Assembly (NCBI GenBank): GCA_905250025.1
Contig: CAJNOJ010000354.1
Location: forward strand, 1-64,000
DNA: 64,000 nucleotides
DNA from: Adineta ricciae
Taxonomy: Eukaryota; Rotifera; Eurotatoria; Adinetida; Adinetidae
Reading direction: 5' to 3'
This document shows, piece after piece, positions 1-11,488 of this stretch (position 1 is the first letter of the stretch; the number at the start of each line of letters is the position of its first letter). A model generated the notes under the pieces. That model was not told where the DNA came from. It saw nothing but the letters and a program-made list of their open reading frames with translations, and did not search any database. A program made the position numbers and the translations under genes.

Positions 1-3000
1 TAGATGGCATTAGAATACGTATGCGCAGTGAATTCTGTTTTCACAGTTACAATGGTAAATTAAAAAATTGAAAACAGGACATCTTTTATGGCTTTGGCTC
101 CTTTGGAAACCGATTCTATTTCCATGAAAAGGAATTAACATCTCTAAATTAATTTTTTTAACTAAAAATTGTAATTGAATATAAAAACTGTACAGCTTAG
201 ATTAGAGATCTGTTTTGATTATGTATGTTTTGTCTTCGAGAACACTAAATGTTACCCAGTCAGTTTTCACTGATCGTTTTGCAACATTTGACGCTTTTTA
301 GTTAAAAAGAACAGATGATTGTAATAAGTTCGACGATATAGTTTGTTGATAGAGCTTCATGCAGCATCCATCAGTGTATTTGTTTCATTTTTCAAATCTT
401 ATTCGATGATAGATAAAACAAAAACACAAATGATCGTTTCTCAACCTGGAAAAACAGTCACATGATCTTTGATTTCTTTTTAAAGCCAAAAACTATAAAA
501 TTGAGCTACGGTTTACTGCAGAGGTGACGTTAACTAGAACATTTAAAGTTAAGTTAAATTGCTATCCCTAAACTGCGTATCTGGTTTTTGTGTTGAAGGG
601 TGAGTTAGAACATTCACCATCTTTCATATAAATAGAATGACAGCTCCCTCATCGAGGCGCTCTAACAATTTGCTGCCAATTCATTTTGATGAATTGATTA
701 CCCCATGGTATTTTAATAAGTAAGAAAACGTGGAAAACCTTCGAAACACTAAATGTTATTGATTCTCTTAGGAAACAAGACGTTTAGCTTATTGGAAAAG
801 TTAAACCGCTTTTCAATATCCCTGAACAGATGGTTTTAACGATAATTATGAAATCTACAAGAACGCTGTAGTATCTTACTTTAAAACATCCATAGCCCTG
901 CTATCAGCTAACTTCCGATTAGTTTCTTACAATATAATAACTGTGATATACAAATGCGAGCAGTTACAACGAAGGGCAAAAATAGTACTTGATGTATTAT
1001 TTGGCTGTGGAGGATACTATTTTATGTAAAGCGTGCTATGTTATATAGGTTTCATAATATTTTACTCTATGCTTTCTGCAATAAATTATGGAATGAATGG
1101 AACTACATTGTTCTAGTTCTTCAGCATCGGTTTTCCTTTGCTGAAATACAGATTACTCATGTGATTTACCTGAAAATCTATTTTATTCCTTAATTGATGC
1201 GCATTCATAGTCCCTCTTACTAAAATTGTTTTCCACGATTTGATTTCACTGGTAACATTAACCCCTTGAGGTCAGGATTATTTTTAATAGAGCAAACAAA
1301 ACTTTACACACTCTGGTGGATGCAAGAGACAATGTGTGCGAATATAAATGAAAAATAGACGATAAATGATAGCGGTGGACTATGACATAGCGAAAAATTA
1401 GAAGTGATGAATATAACTACAAAAAGAAAAAAGATGAAAGAGGTCACTATACGAATGATAGTATAATGCATTAGTGAGATATATATAGTGGCATAGATCA
1501 TTAAAATATCGTAAATAGTATACTCAAATAAATTATGAGTTGATTTCAACCCAGACGTATACATACGTCATCCGTTCTCAGGGAATTAAAAACAGACAAC
1601 ATGGGATGAATCCAATACATCTTATAAATGAAATTTCATGAATATTGGATATCACGAAATATCAGGTGTTATTACCCGTCGTTTCTCAATTACATATCAT
1701 GTATATACGTTACCCTTTTGACTTTGGAAAGGTTTGCTATATTGACAATATACTTACAAATACCGTGTTCAATTACGTTATTGAGCTATATGTAGCTAAC
1801 TAGGCGTCTTTTGAATATGTTCTTTTTTCTTAGAATAGCTAAAGCTTTTCCATTGGTAAAAAACCTTTTGTATTTGGAATACTACTCCGCAGTCAAATAA
1901 TGTGGAGAAATCATCTGGTAGTAATTCAGTCGAATGAAATCGTTCAATAGCATCATCTTACCTGACTTGAGATTGGAACAACTGATATTACTTATATCTC
2001 TTGGCTTGAAAGATTATAATGCATATTTTCCTTTATTGTAAATTAGTTTTCATTGAATGTATTTGCTAATCTGAGTCAAAAATAAACTTAATTGTTTCGT
2101 TTGCTACTACCAACAAGTAGCGCTCATCTGCTGGATTCGCTGACCCTGTTCTGAAAGAATTACAAGACTCAAATAAAAACTCTAACGTGTATCTCACTCT
2201 AATCCGCTTCGATTTAAAGCCACTTTTATGCACATTCTTTTCTTTTAATCCTTTTCTACTTTATTGATGTCAAACTGCTTTCAATTCATTTGTCCAAAGA
2301 TGTAAGCAAAAGGAACACTGTTTCTAAAGATTTACTAATCGACTCTCTTCCCACTATTTACAATCAAAAGTCAATTTACTTACACTTATCTTATCTCTTC
2401 TAAGCCACCCAAACAAACTCCTGGTCGTTCGTCGATCTACCTCCGGTCGGCCACTCGCGGCTAGCCGTTACATGTCCAACTTTCATTCTTTCATCTAGCT
2501 TAAAATCCCCTTCAAATTCAATCAAACCATTTCCTTTCATTCCCTGTTAATGAATCACCAATGTTGTGCCATTGTGACTGCCCAAAACAGCATTTGTTAG
2601 AGGAAGTAATTATTATTTCGAGTAGTTAGCAGCAGATAATGTTTGTGTAATATAGCTGTTTATATAATTGTAATGTTATCAATATACTGATGAGAGTATG
2701 AGTATCCAGCCGGCGGACGCTAATCAGCTATTTGTTTTTATTCTACATATTGCTGCTTCAAACACTATCGCCCACAAAAAAATCTTCCTTGCAAAAAATC
2801 GTACTTTTTCTGAAAAAACAGAACAGAATTTTTCTACAGAAAAACGAATACCAGATTCGATATCTTCGACGCCGATTACCCTTCGGTCGAGTCTTACTCA
2901 ACAACCAAAAAATTTTTCATTGCCCAATTAATAATTAACTAATTAGCTGTTTGAAGTCTCGAAGAACTGATATCGGATTCGAGATCCTCGACCTCAGTTA

Positions 3001-5989
3001 CCTCATCAGTGGTCAATCTTTGATGATTATAGATAAATTTCATTGATTTATAATATGCTGCAATCTGATTGGATTATGCAAACAAACAAACTTTATGCAT
3101 TTTCACGACTGTATTTATGTCGCTATAACCCTTTCTTACAGAAAAGAGAATAATAAGTTCAATTTTTTTAGTTCTAACTTGAAAAAGAATAATGCAACAT
3201 AATGACGTTTATCTTCTACACTTATAATTTTGCCGAGTTTGAAGCCAACTAAATTGAACATTATTTGATTAAAAGAATAATCAAACGCAAGTATAGACTT
3301 CCCAGGTCGAACAACCCGGCAGAAAAACTATCAGTTCCGCGACATTCCGTGGAAGCAGTATTCCAGGATCCAAAGACTTGATTTAATTAATTCTGCTCGG
3401 AACTGGTCAAAACCCTTAGCTGGACACAATTATCGGAGTTTTATGCCGCATTCCCAGCCGGAGAATACGGCGGCTTCCTGTATATTTTCGTCGGAAATTA
3501 GCGGAATGCAGCTTCAGGAATCAGCGTTCCAGGAATCGTTGTTTTCACCGCTACTACATCATTAACTGCGTTCTGTTTATTATTCGATCCCGGGGCGACA
3601 GAAGCAAGAGAGATGTTTCCATCCGGTGTTATTGAAGAAGCCATTGTTCATAAAAAGATTGAAATTGATAACCATAAATCAACCAGTTTTGGTTCTATCA
3701 TTCATTTAATATTTCATTAGTCAGTTCATATATTGAGCCTCATCTTGCTTCTGAGAAATCTCACACTAATTTATATGAGAATAAAAATGTGATTTTTTTC
3801 TTCAAATATAAAATACTTTCGTAAAAATCATTTATTTGTTTATTTATTATTTAGCTAAAGAAAGAGGGCGCTAGAGTTTAGCTTGTTCGTGTATAGTCTA
3901 CTGAGATCATTGATTCTGGTACTCGTATTCGTGTGATTCCCTCAAGAACCAACAGGAAAAACATGAGATTGATAGAAATTGAAAACAGGAATTCTTGAAA
4001 CGAATACTGTGACTGGTTTTGGTCGATTCCTTTGAGTTCTGGAGAAAATCGGATGACTTCCGTTACTGCCTTCATTCAAAGAATTCCTGCTTTCACTTTC
4101 TATCAAATTCCAATGACTTATTTTTGGATCGGGTTCGTACTCGCCGACATAGGTATTGAAAATATTTTCAACGATACATAAAGATTTGTACAGTGACCGA
4201 TGATCGCTCGGTCTTGCTTTTTGATACGATCATAATCATAACAGATGTTTTAGAGAATTCGATTCAAAATCACTGTTGTTACCGGACATGCTTGTATACC
4301 TATTACAAGTGCAGTTGTATTCAGTGCAAATTCAATGTCCAAAGTCATGATCTTTACAGATTTCTTTAGAATTCTAGTACTAATAAAATGGTAAATGAAT
4401 GAAATCCTCCAAAAAAAGAGAATATTAAATTCTTTAATGCTTGATTATCAATTAGTATTCAATGTGATTATGCGTTGGTGTCTTACTTGCAATAAAAGAA
4501 AACTTTCAAGAATTAAATGATTGCTTGAAGCTTAGCGAATCCTATGAATAATCTAGCTAAGATAAAACTCGACGGTTTTTATTCTTGGTCTTGGATGTGT
4601 CGGGTTCGTTTTCAATTAATCCAGTACTACGTTTATTTGAAAAAGAGAAGAAAACTAGAGAAATATCATCCAGAACGACTGACACAACTTGTTTTTACAA
4701 TAGTCATCACATTTGTATCCAGTAAATTCTTGATTTCTATAAGTGGATATCACTTATTTTTGAGAAAAGTCTTATTTTATCTGTTTTACATGTAGCATAT
4801 AGAATCGATCATTCTAGAGGGTGCAATAATATACAGCTCAATTTTTGGCATGAATTTACCATCGTTCTGTTTTTTCTTTGATAGTGGGAAATCACCTTCA
4901 TTTGAGCACCTGTATCAGATGGAGAATGCAAGTCTTCATTCTTCTGTAATATTTAAAAAGAATACTCATCTAAATCCGATACTTCTTGCGGAAAATCACT
5001 CTTCCTGCAACTTAGTTAAGAAGTGTGACTGAAGGTGAATAGTAATTAATATATAGAATGATCATATTTTTCGCGAGATGACGACAACATCGAACAAAAG
5101 ATGGGAATTATTCATTACAACTTCCACATAACAAAACTTGAATAGCATTTGTTTCTGCATCGACAATCATCATATCCATCATTATTATTCGAATCAGCAA
5201 CGACGATTGAAACTATATTCGACTACACTTGACATATTACCTGTGTTTACGAAGATATCATAGAGTTTTCGATTTCGATATACAGGATACAATACTGCAT
5301 CTGAACCAGAATAAATTCGAATACAGTAATCACATAGCGGCAAAACTCACTCGGAGAATAGTATATTGTTTGCTGATTCCCAACAGCCATATCAAGAATT
5401 CCGCTAATATCTACATCAAGCAGTTCAATCGCACTCGGTGTGGCATTCATAGTATCGAACGCAAACATGTGAGATAGCAAAAGTAGTCGTTCCAGATAAA
5501 GTAACCACTATAAAAGTATAAAATTATGAGCGAAAGCATTGCTTATAGTTTGACTTTTAAGATTCAATCAATGGCAAAAACAAACGATGTTTCTAAGATT
5601 GTCGAAGATAGTTTTAAAAAGATCAAGACATACCCAAATCTAACAGTGTATCACTGTTCATATCGACAGCTACGATTCCCCATGGATAAGATCCATTGCC
5701 TGTTAGATACACTTACTGATTTTGAAATCTTCCAAGTCCATTACCCAACAATACATTCAATGTATGATCTTCGTAATTAGTCACAACTAAATCAAGGATG
5801 AAATCTGTACTGAAATCACTGGTAACGAATGATTTTGGAGAGTGATCAGTACGATATATTTGAGGTTGACAATGCAAAGTTATGCCACTAAAGACTAAAA
5901 AATGAAAAGATTTTCAAGTATTTGATACTTTACAACCATACCATTTATTATTGGGATCAATTGTGTATTACTAGCATTGTTATTTGTCG
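1..5989. other. Long gene-poor stretch
   Basis: I see no convincing gene here. Open frames are short (at most about 85 codons), lack recognisable motifs and do not join across plausible splice sites. The DNA is AT-rich with frequent A and T runs. Two things stand out: a decayed repeat copy near 2.1-2.5 kb, listed separately, and a less AT-rich patch at about 3300-3610 with several short GGAATnC/ATTCC-type inverted words. The short frame at 5526-5780 (84 codons) is the longest tidy one but has no family resemblance that I can name. Confidence 0.6.
2100..2480 (+). repeat. Decayed dispersed repeat, copy A
   Basis: Shares ordered blocks with 7410-7905. One block reads GCTCATnTnnTGGnTTCGCTGACC followed by TTCTGAAA and ACAAGA. 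A later block contains CGGCC(A/G)CTCnCG and GCCGTTACA/ACCGTTACA. The order and orientation are the same in both copies, with many substitutions and different spacing. No coding frame or terminal repeats are evident. It is probably two remnants of one old transposable element; the class is not known. Confidence 0.5.
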
Positions 5990-6990
5990 AAGGAGTAAAA
6001 CTAATTTTGGTTAGTGATTTTCCCCAAAAACCATACGATATGAACTGTGATTATTGCATTTACTGCTAACAAACATAGTCCAACCAGGAAGACATTTTCT
6101 TTTGGTCTTTTCATTCTAGTAGAAAATGACACATCGATTTGATTGATAACTACTTTTGATACCGACCTTCCATTCACTTCTTCAACGGATTTATTTTCGA
6201 GCTGAAATATAGATATTTTAGAGAAGAATTATTAAAGGAAAAAAAATGTTATGCTCTTTCGGAAAGAATCACGATTCCATCATTATTATTGTTTGGAATC
6301 TCGACAAATATATTTAATTACAGTACTTCTGGCTTGACTCGATCTCTCTTTTGGCAGTAATTTTAGATTTTTGCTATTATGCGTACCATACGAGCAACAA
6401 ATATATGTAATCCTTTTCTCAAATCCTCAAACAAAGGAAATAAATTGTCAAGATACAGATTCGATCAAATTTCATTGCATAACAATATTGACATCTTTTC
6501 GGAGCACAGACATTGAAATAATTCTCGAAGGAGATTTCATCAAATAAATCGGATATGAACAACTGTTCCATAATTGTTTCAATGGTTCGATTGGGTTTCT
6601 GGAATGAAGAAGTCGAGTGACGTACTTTGAATCGCAATGATTAAGTAAAATACATAGATGTTCGTACGAGACCAATACAAGTCTCACCGTACAGACAAGC
6701 GAAGCCTGACTGAAGATAAGCGTCTAATGGTCGACATCCAAATCGGAATCCTCGGATGGATTTCACTAAGGATCCATTGAAATTTGGAAATGAATAAATG
6801 GAGGATTTTGAACAACCTGGTTGTGTGGCACATGAACAATTCTCTTTACAATACGTTTGTGGTGCAGGTAAGACGTCGCGCAGAAGTTTACTCATAAATT
6901 CAAAGAAAACATTGATTACAACATGTGAATTCGTAAAAGACATTCCAGTTCGAACGAACAATTGTCATCAGCCGACTGCCCGAATTCTCC
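5990..6990 (-). pseudogene. Broken Cys-rich multi-pass membrane protein of a rotifer-type family
   Basis: Minus-strand frames at 6641-6961 and 6419-6637 hold, in order, a Cys-rich stretch (CSCATQPGC, then FGCRPLDAYLQSGFACLYGETC) and a second part with TIETIMEQLFI, ISFENYFNVCAP and RCQYCY, followed by a hydrophobic segment. This order resembles a large family of uncharacterised membrane proteins that I associate with bdelloid genomes (from memory, not searched). The two parts lie in different frames with a stop between them and no good intron to join them. A further minus-strand fragment around 6010-6200 encodes another hydrophobic segment (ENVFLVGLCLLAVNAIITV). I read this as a decayed gene copy; the family assignment is tentative. 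Confidence 0.5.
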
Positions 6991-9103
6991 AATCGAATTG
7001 ATTCGTTGCCTTTTGTAATAGATCGCAGGGTATTGCTTACTGTGAAGTTTCCACATCTTCAATCCATTCTAATGTAATAAAAGTACTTGAACAAATTCAA
7101 TAATATTCTGAAATTAATTTCTAAATAAAAGTATCATAACTTATTGCTATTAAAGTACAAAAAATATTGTCATGTTGTGGAATATTCAGCCGATAATTAC
7201 AAATGCTCGAATACTGTTGTAAGTTCGATGGTTTCAGTGATAGTATTTTCATGTAATGATGAATATATGACTAGAATAACCGAGATTGTCATCAGCAAAA
7301 TCAACTAAAATCCAGTTTTCCATCGATTTAGACTTCTAATCTTTGGATTAGTCGTGGGTGAAATGCTTGCAAAGAAACCCAAATTGATGAGATAATTTTT
7401 CATATGCGATACGAGTAACGCTCATTTTTTGGGTTCGCTGACCGTCTTCTGAAAAAATCACAAGATTGTCTAGTAGAGTCCGCCGAATATATTCTCATCT
7501 AGCCGAGTCTATGTCTAAGCAAATTTCCTTACATAAGATTTTTTTCTTAGCCTTCTTCAACTTTTTTTTATTATGAAATAATTCTAAACACAAACGACGC
7601 TCGTTGAAGGTGACTCGCCTGACTTTCGACTGAAAAGCGAGAGAGAACAACATGCTCGCTATTTCTGCTGAAAAACTTCTGCTTTCTAAACGGCTCTTCT
7701 TCTAAATAAAGAATTCTGCTTCCCACAAATCGATACAATCTGTTACTTGCAACTTTTCAATGAAGATACTTTTTTCTTGACGAATCGCACTCATTGGTGG
7801 CTTCACAAACATCGACATTTACCAGTTGTGTTCATTAGAAACTTCTCAGACCAACAATTAGTCGTTTGTCGGCCGCTCACGATTAACCGTTACAAGTCAT
7901 AGTTCACCCTCCAAATAGCATGTTCTATCTTTTTCAATATGCTCTCCATTTTCTGTTTTACTCACACAAACCTTCAATGTGAACGTGCGGTTTCAAGTAA
8001 AGATTTGATTAGCTAGTTCAGTTTCAGACGATAGCTTCCGTTTTGTAGGCCTGAAGAGACGAAATGATTACTGTCCAGAGTAGACTAAGCTCAACGATGA
8101 CGAATAGGAGCTAGAGCAAAAAAAGAATCAGTTCACAAGATCGACGAGCAGTGTGATTGCATTGGAAAGAGTCAGACACAATATAAATCAAGTCAACATA
8201 AGTTCAGTCCCTTTTCATATAGTTAATACCAATAGTAACTTCTTAGACATTATTGTTAAAAAGACAACTACTGCTCGTAATGAAAGCAGTTATCAAGGCT
8301 TTCCCTCATCGCGCATAATAACCATGAAGTTAATAATGAAACGTTTTTACCTATCTCATGGAAAACGATTACATTCGTATGACACATCCTTTGAACAACC
8401 GTATGCGTCTATAGTTACATAAAATACATTTTCTTCCCTGTGATAAAAAGATTTCGTTGAAATAAATCATTGATAAGTTCTCTTTGAATCTTAAAAGTTG
8501 AATTTTTCTAAACGAATGTGACATGACCATGAAAGTCAATTTCAAATGATACAATAGATGACATTAACTTAAATCTCGTTTGTCAGGTGGATATTTCTCT
8601 CTACGAGAAAATGTCACCGAACATATCTTTGACCTTCATCTAATCATTTTCACTTATATCAAAATTTCATCAAGTGAATAGATAAATATATCATCCTACA
8701 TTTTCTCGTTAACAATCTGTAACGAATTATCAAGGCGAAGATCTCTTTTTCTCTTAAGGATACTTTCATTAAATCCAGTCGCGAGATGATTAGATCAGAA
8801 ACGAAGTCTACTTTATTGACAATCTGTTGATTGATGTTATTGTCAAATTAACTGACAGAATTTTGAGAAATTTAGTTTTATTTCTTAGACACAGAAGAAG
8901 AAACTCGTGTCAGTCTCATCGCGGCTATCATGATTTTTATCAATGTGTTGACATGTTTATTCAATATGACAATCAAATGAAAAACAAATGTGCCCTTGGT
9001 AAGTTTTCTTTCTATAGGTCAGTAGAGAAGGTTTCATTCTGTGCATCGAAATTTGTCTCGTGAATAGTGAATCTTGGTGTAGATTACAAGAAACAGAAAC
9101 AAT
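6991..9103. other. Gene-poor stretch
   Basis: No supported gene. It contains repeat copy B (listed separately) and AT-rich DNA. Short open frames at 8153-8422 and 8827-9063 have no motif, signal peptide or splice partner and look like chance. Confidence 0.55.
7410..7905 (+). repeat. Decayed dispersed repeat, copy B
   Basis: Second copy of the element at 2100-2480, with the same block order and orientation: CGCTCATnTTTTGGGTTCGCTGACC, TTCTGAAAAAATCACAAGA, then CGGCCGCTCACG and ACCGTTACA. It carries insertions relative to copy A. No coding capacity is visible. Confidence 0.5.
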
Positions 9104-10594
9104 CTAATCTATTTGATAAGGTAAAACTTTGTAAGGGTTAAGAATACATTTTGGATCGAACATTTTCTTCATTTGTTTCATCAATACTAGTGACTGTTCG
9201 CCTTTATTCAATTGAAGATATTTCGATTTATGTAAACCAAGACCATGTTCAGCTGAAACAGATCCACGTTCTTTCGCAACCCATTCGTATAACCATGGTT
9301 CGAGTTCATGCTTAATCTCATCGGAATATCCATTTTTAACAGTAATATTCAAATGAAGATTTTGATCACCTAGATGCCCAAAACCGGTGACATTTCGAAC
9401 ATTCGAAAAAGGCTTCATACGTTGTTGAGTTTCTTCGACTAGTTTATACATGCGAGACGGTGGAAGAGAGAAGTCGTATTTAAATACGTAACCGTCAGCA
9501 ACGAGCGCTTCAGGAACACGTTCACGTATTGCCCATAGATCTTGATATTGCGTTAAATCTTGTGCTAAAGTGCCATCAGTGACAAACTCTTTGTCTAACG
9601 CGGTGTTAGCCAGTTTTTCCAATGTTGCTTTCGCGTGTTCTTCCGTTGAACTCATAGTTTCGATTAAAATATAGAATTTATTTGGTTCGATCGGTGATTG
9701 TGCTCGTTTTAAATTTTTTAACGATAAATTATAAGTTGATTCATCAAGAAATTCCACGGCAGATAGTGTTTCACCACAGATACGTCTCGCTAATCTCATA
9801 GTAGACAGAATTTGTTCGAATGATGAGCAAGCAAAAAATCCGAGTCCAACACCAGGCATTGCCAATGGACATGCTAATGCTACACGTGTAATCACACCTA
9901 AGATACCTTCAGAACCAATGAATGGTTGTTTAAGATCAACACCGGTATTATCTTTTCGTAATGATGTTAAGCAATCCAACAGACTACCATCAGCTAAAAC
10001 GATTTCTAGGCCGAGAACCGCCGAACGAAGTGAACCAAAACGAACAACACGTAATCCACCAGCATTCGTAGCAACATTTCCACCGATTAAACATGAGCCT
10101 TTCGCACCCAAATCAATCGGCATTGTATGTCCAAACTTTCGTACATGAGTATCCAATGTTTGTAGAATACAGCCAGCGTCCGTAGTTAAAACACCACTGT
10201 TCTCATCAAAGTCACCGATCGAATTCATCGAAGTAAATGAAAGAACGATTTCATCAAAGACTGGCACTGAACCACCGGCAAGGCCAGTATTTCCACTTTG
10301 TGGACATACAGCTAATTGATGTTCATGACAATAACGAAGAATAGCTTGAACTTCCTTGACAGTTTTCGGTCGTAGGACAAGTTGAGATTGTCCTTGACAT
10401 GTTTTTATCCAGTCTATATTGTACGGTGCACAATCGTCAGGATTTGTTATCACGCTGCCACGAGGAAGCAAGTTTTCGAAAAAGTTGACATCTTTATCAG
10501 TTAGAGTCGCATAATGTGTCGATCGACGCAATTTAGGATGACGAACACGAGTTAATGGAGAGGTTGAAAGGCGACGGATGAATTGGAATAACAT
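9104..10594 (-). CDS. D2HGDH: D-2-hydroxyglutarate dehydrogenase, mitochondrial
   Basis: A single-exon gene of 496 aa. FAD-linked oxidases of this family oxidise D-2-hydroxyglutarate to 2-oxoglutarate in mitochondria and pass electrons to ETF. The first 30 or so residues are Arg/Ser/Thr-rich without acids, as expected of a mitochondrial presequence. Then comes the PCMH-type FAD-binding domain, with PQSGNTGLAGGSVP (about residues 98-111) and GGNVATNAGG (about 170-180). The C-terminal FAD-oxidase domain carries the metal-site motif GHLGDQNLHLN and the family-typical SAEHGLG. Length and ends match the animal family, so this copy looks complete. The absence of introns is unlike most neighbours. 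It is followed on the same strand, upstream, by the SOUL gene. Confidence 0.95.
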   Translation of the reverse strand: MLFQFIRRLSTSPLTRVRHPKLRRSTHYATLTDKDVNFFENLLPRGSVITNPDDCAPYNIDWIKTCQGQSQLVLRPKTVKEVQAILRYCHEHQLAVCPQSGNTGLAGGSVPVFDEIVLSFTSMNSIGDFDENSGVLTTDAGCILQTLDTHVRKFGHTMPIDLGAKGSCLIGGNVATNAGGLRVVRFGSLRSAVLGLEIVLADGSLLDCLTSLRKDNTGVDLKQPFIGSEGILGVITRVALACPLAMPGVGLGFFACSSFEQILSTMRLARRICGETLSAVEFLDESTYNLSLKNLKRAQSPIEPNKFYILIETMSSTEEHAKATLEKLANTALDKEFVTDGTLAQDLTQYQDLWAIRERVPEALVADGYVFKYDFSLPPSRMYKLVEETQQRMKPFSNVRNVTGFGHLGDQNLHLNITVKNGYSDEIKHELEPWLYEWVAKERGSVSAEHGLGLHKSKYLQLNKGEQSLVLMKQMKKMFDPKCILNPYKVLPYQID

Positions 10595-10843
10595 GAAATA
10601 TGATCTAAATCTGAATTAGATAGATTCGATCTAGGTGTGTGCGCACGTATGTACTCGAAGCAAATAAATTGATTCGTCTGTATCATCGACCAACTCAAAG
10701 AGCGGACAAGATTTTTTTTCATGAAAGGTAGCGACGCCTGTATGTGCGATAACTACAAAAAGTACTTTCACAATCTACAATGTTTTATTAAATTCTTAAT
10801 CTTATACATCAATACAGTAGAAAACACGCAAGTCTTTGATTAC

Positions 10844-11488
10844 TTAAGCTTGATTAACCAGTGGAATGCAGAGTTCATTTTTTCTAAACCAAGGTAATGT
10901 CCATGGTGGATTGTAACCACCAACACGAACATTTTCACGGCCAGTTACTAATTGAATTTTATCAGCAGTTGTTGCTTGACGAAGTTCTTCTTCGCGTGTA
11001 TCAACCCGTTTACTTGTGATACCCATGTTGAATGTGATGCAAGCCAAAGCTAAAGGTTCATTGACAGCAATGAGTTTAACAGTTGAATCTGTTGGTTTTG
11101 GTAATTGACTAAGTTCTGTAAATTCACTTGCTGGCATGATGAATGCCATTCGTCGGCGAGTAGAATCAGAATTTACTTGTTGCATAACTACTGGTGCTGT
11201 CATGGGAATTTTTTGTTCTTTTTCATTTTTACCCGTTATGTATTGAAATAATGGTTGAAATCCGATCGATAATTTATCACCAAAATCTGTTGATGCATCA
11301 ACAGTATATTCTACTTGTGCCCATAATTGTGATCGATAACGACGAACTTCATATTTCGTACCTTTACTGATAACATCATATGGCGGTGTTTCAGTGTCTA
11401 CAGCACCAAATAGATTTGAAATGGGGTTCGCCAATGTAAAATAACAGTTAGCCACAATTAAAATAGCGACAATCGTGAGTGAATGCAT
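10844..11488 (-). CDS. Secreted SOUL/HEBP-type heme-binding protein
   Basis: A single-exon protein of 214 aa. It begins with a clear signal peptide (hydrophobic core VAILIVANCYFTLA ending near residue 20). The remainder is a SOUL domain: ETPPYDVISKGTKYEVRRY at its start, then EKEQKIPMTAPVVMQ, the central family hallmark, and GGYNPPWTLPWFRKNE near the end. SOUL proteins such as HEBP1/2 bind heme or porphyrins; the secreted forms are poorly characterised. The start is fixed by the signal peptide and by a TATA box about 53 bp upstream. The frame is intact. Confidence 0.9.
   Translation of the reverse strand: MHSLTIVAILIVANCYFTLANPISNLFGAVDTETPPYDVISKGTKYEVRRYRSQLWAQVEYTVDASTDFGDKLSIGFQPLFQYITGKNEKEQKIPMTAPVVMQQVNSDSTRRRMAFIMPASEFTELSQLPKPTDSTVKLIAVNEPLALACITFNMGITSKRVDTREEELRQATTADKIQLVTGRENVRVGGYNPPWTLPWFRKNELCIPLVNQA

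Noticed and set aside
5526-5780. 84-codon plus-strand frame
   Set aside because: No recognisable domain, signal peptide or promoter, and it lies in a gene-poor decayed region.
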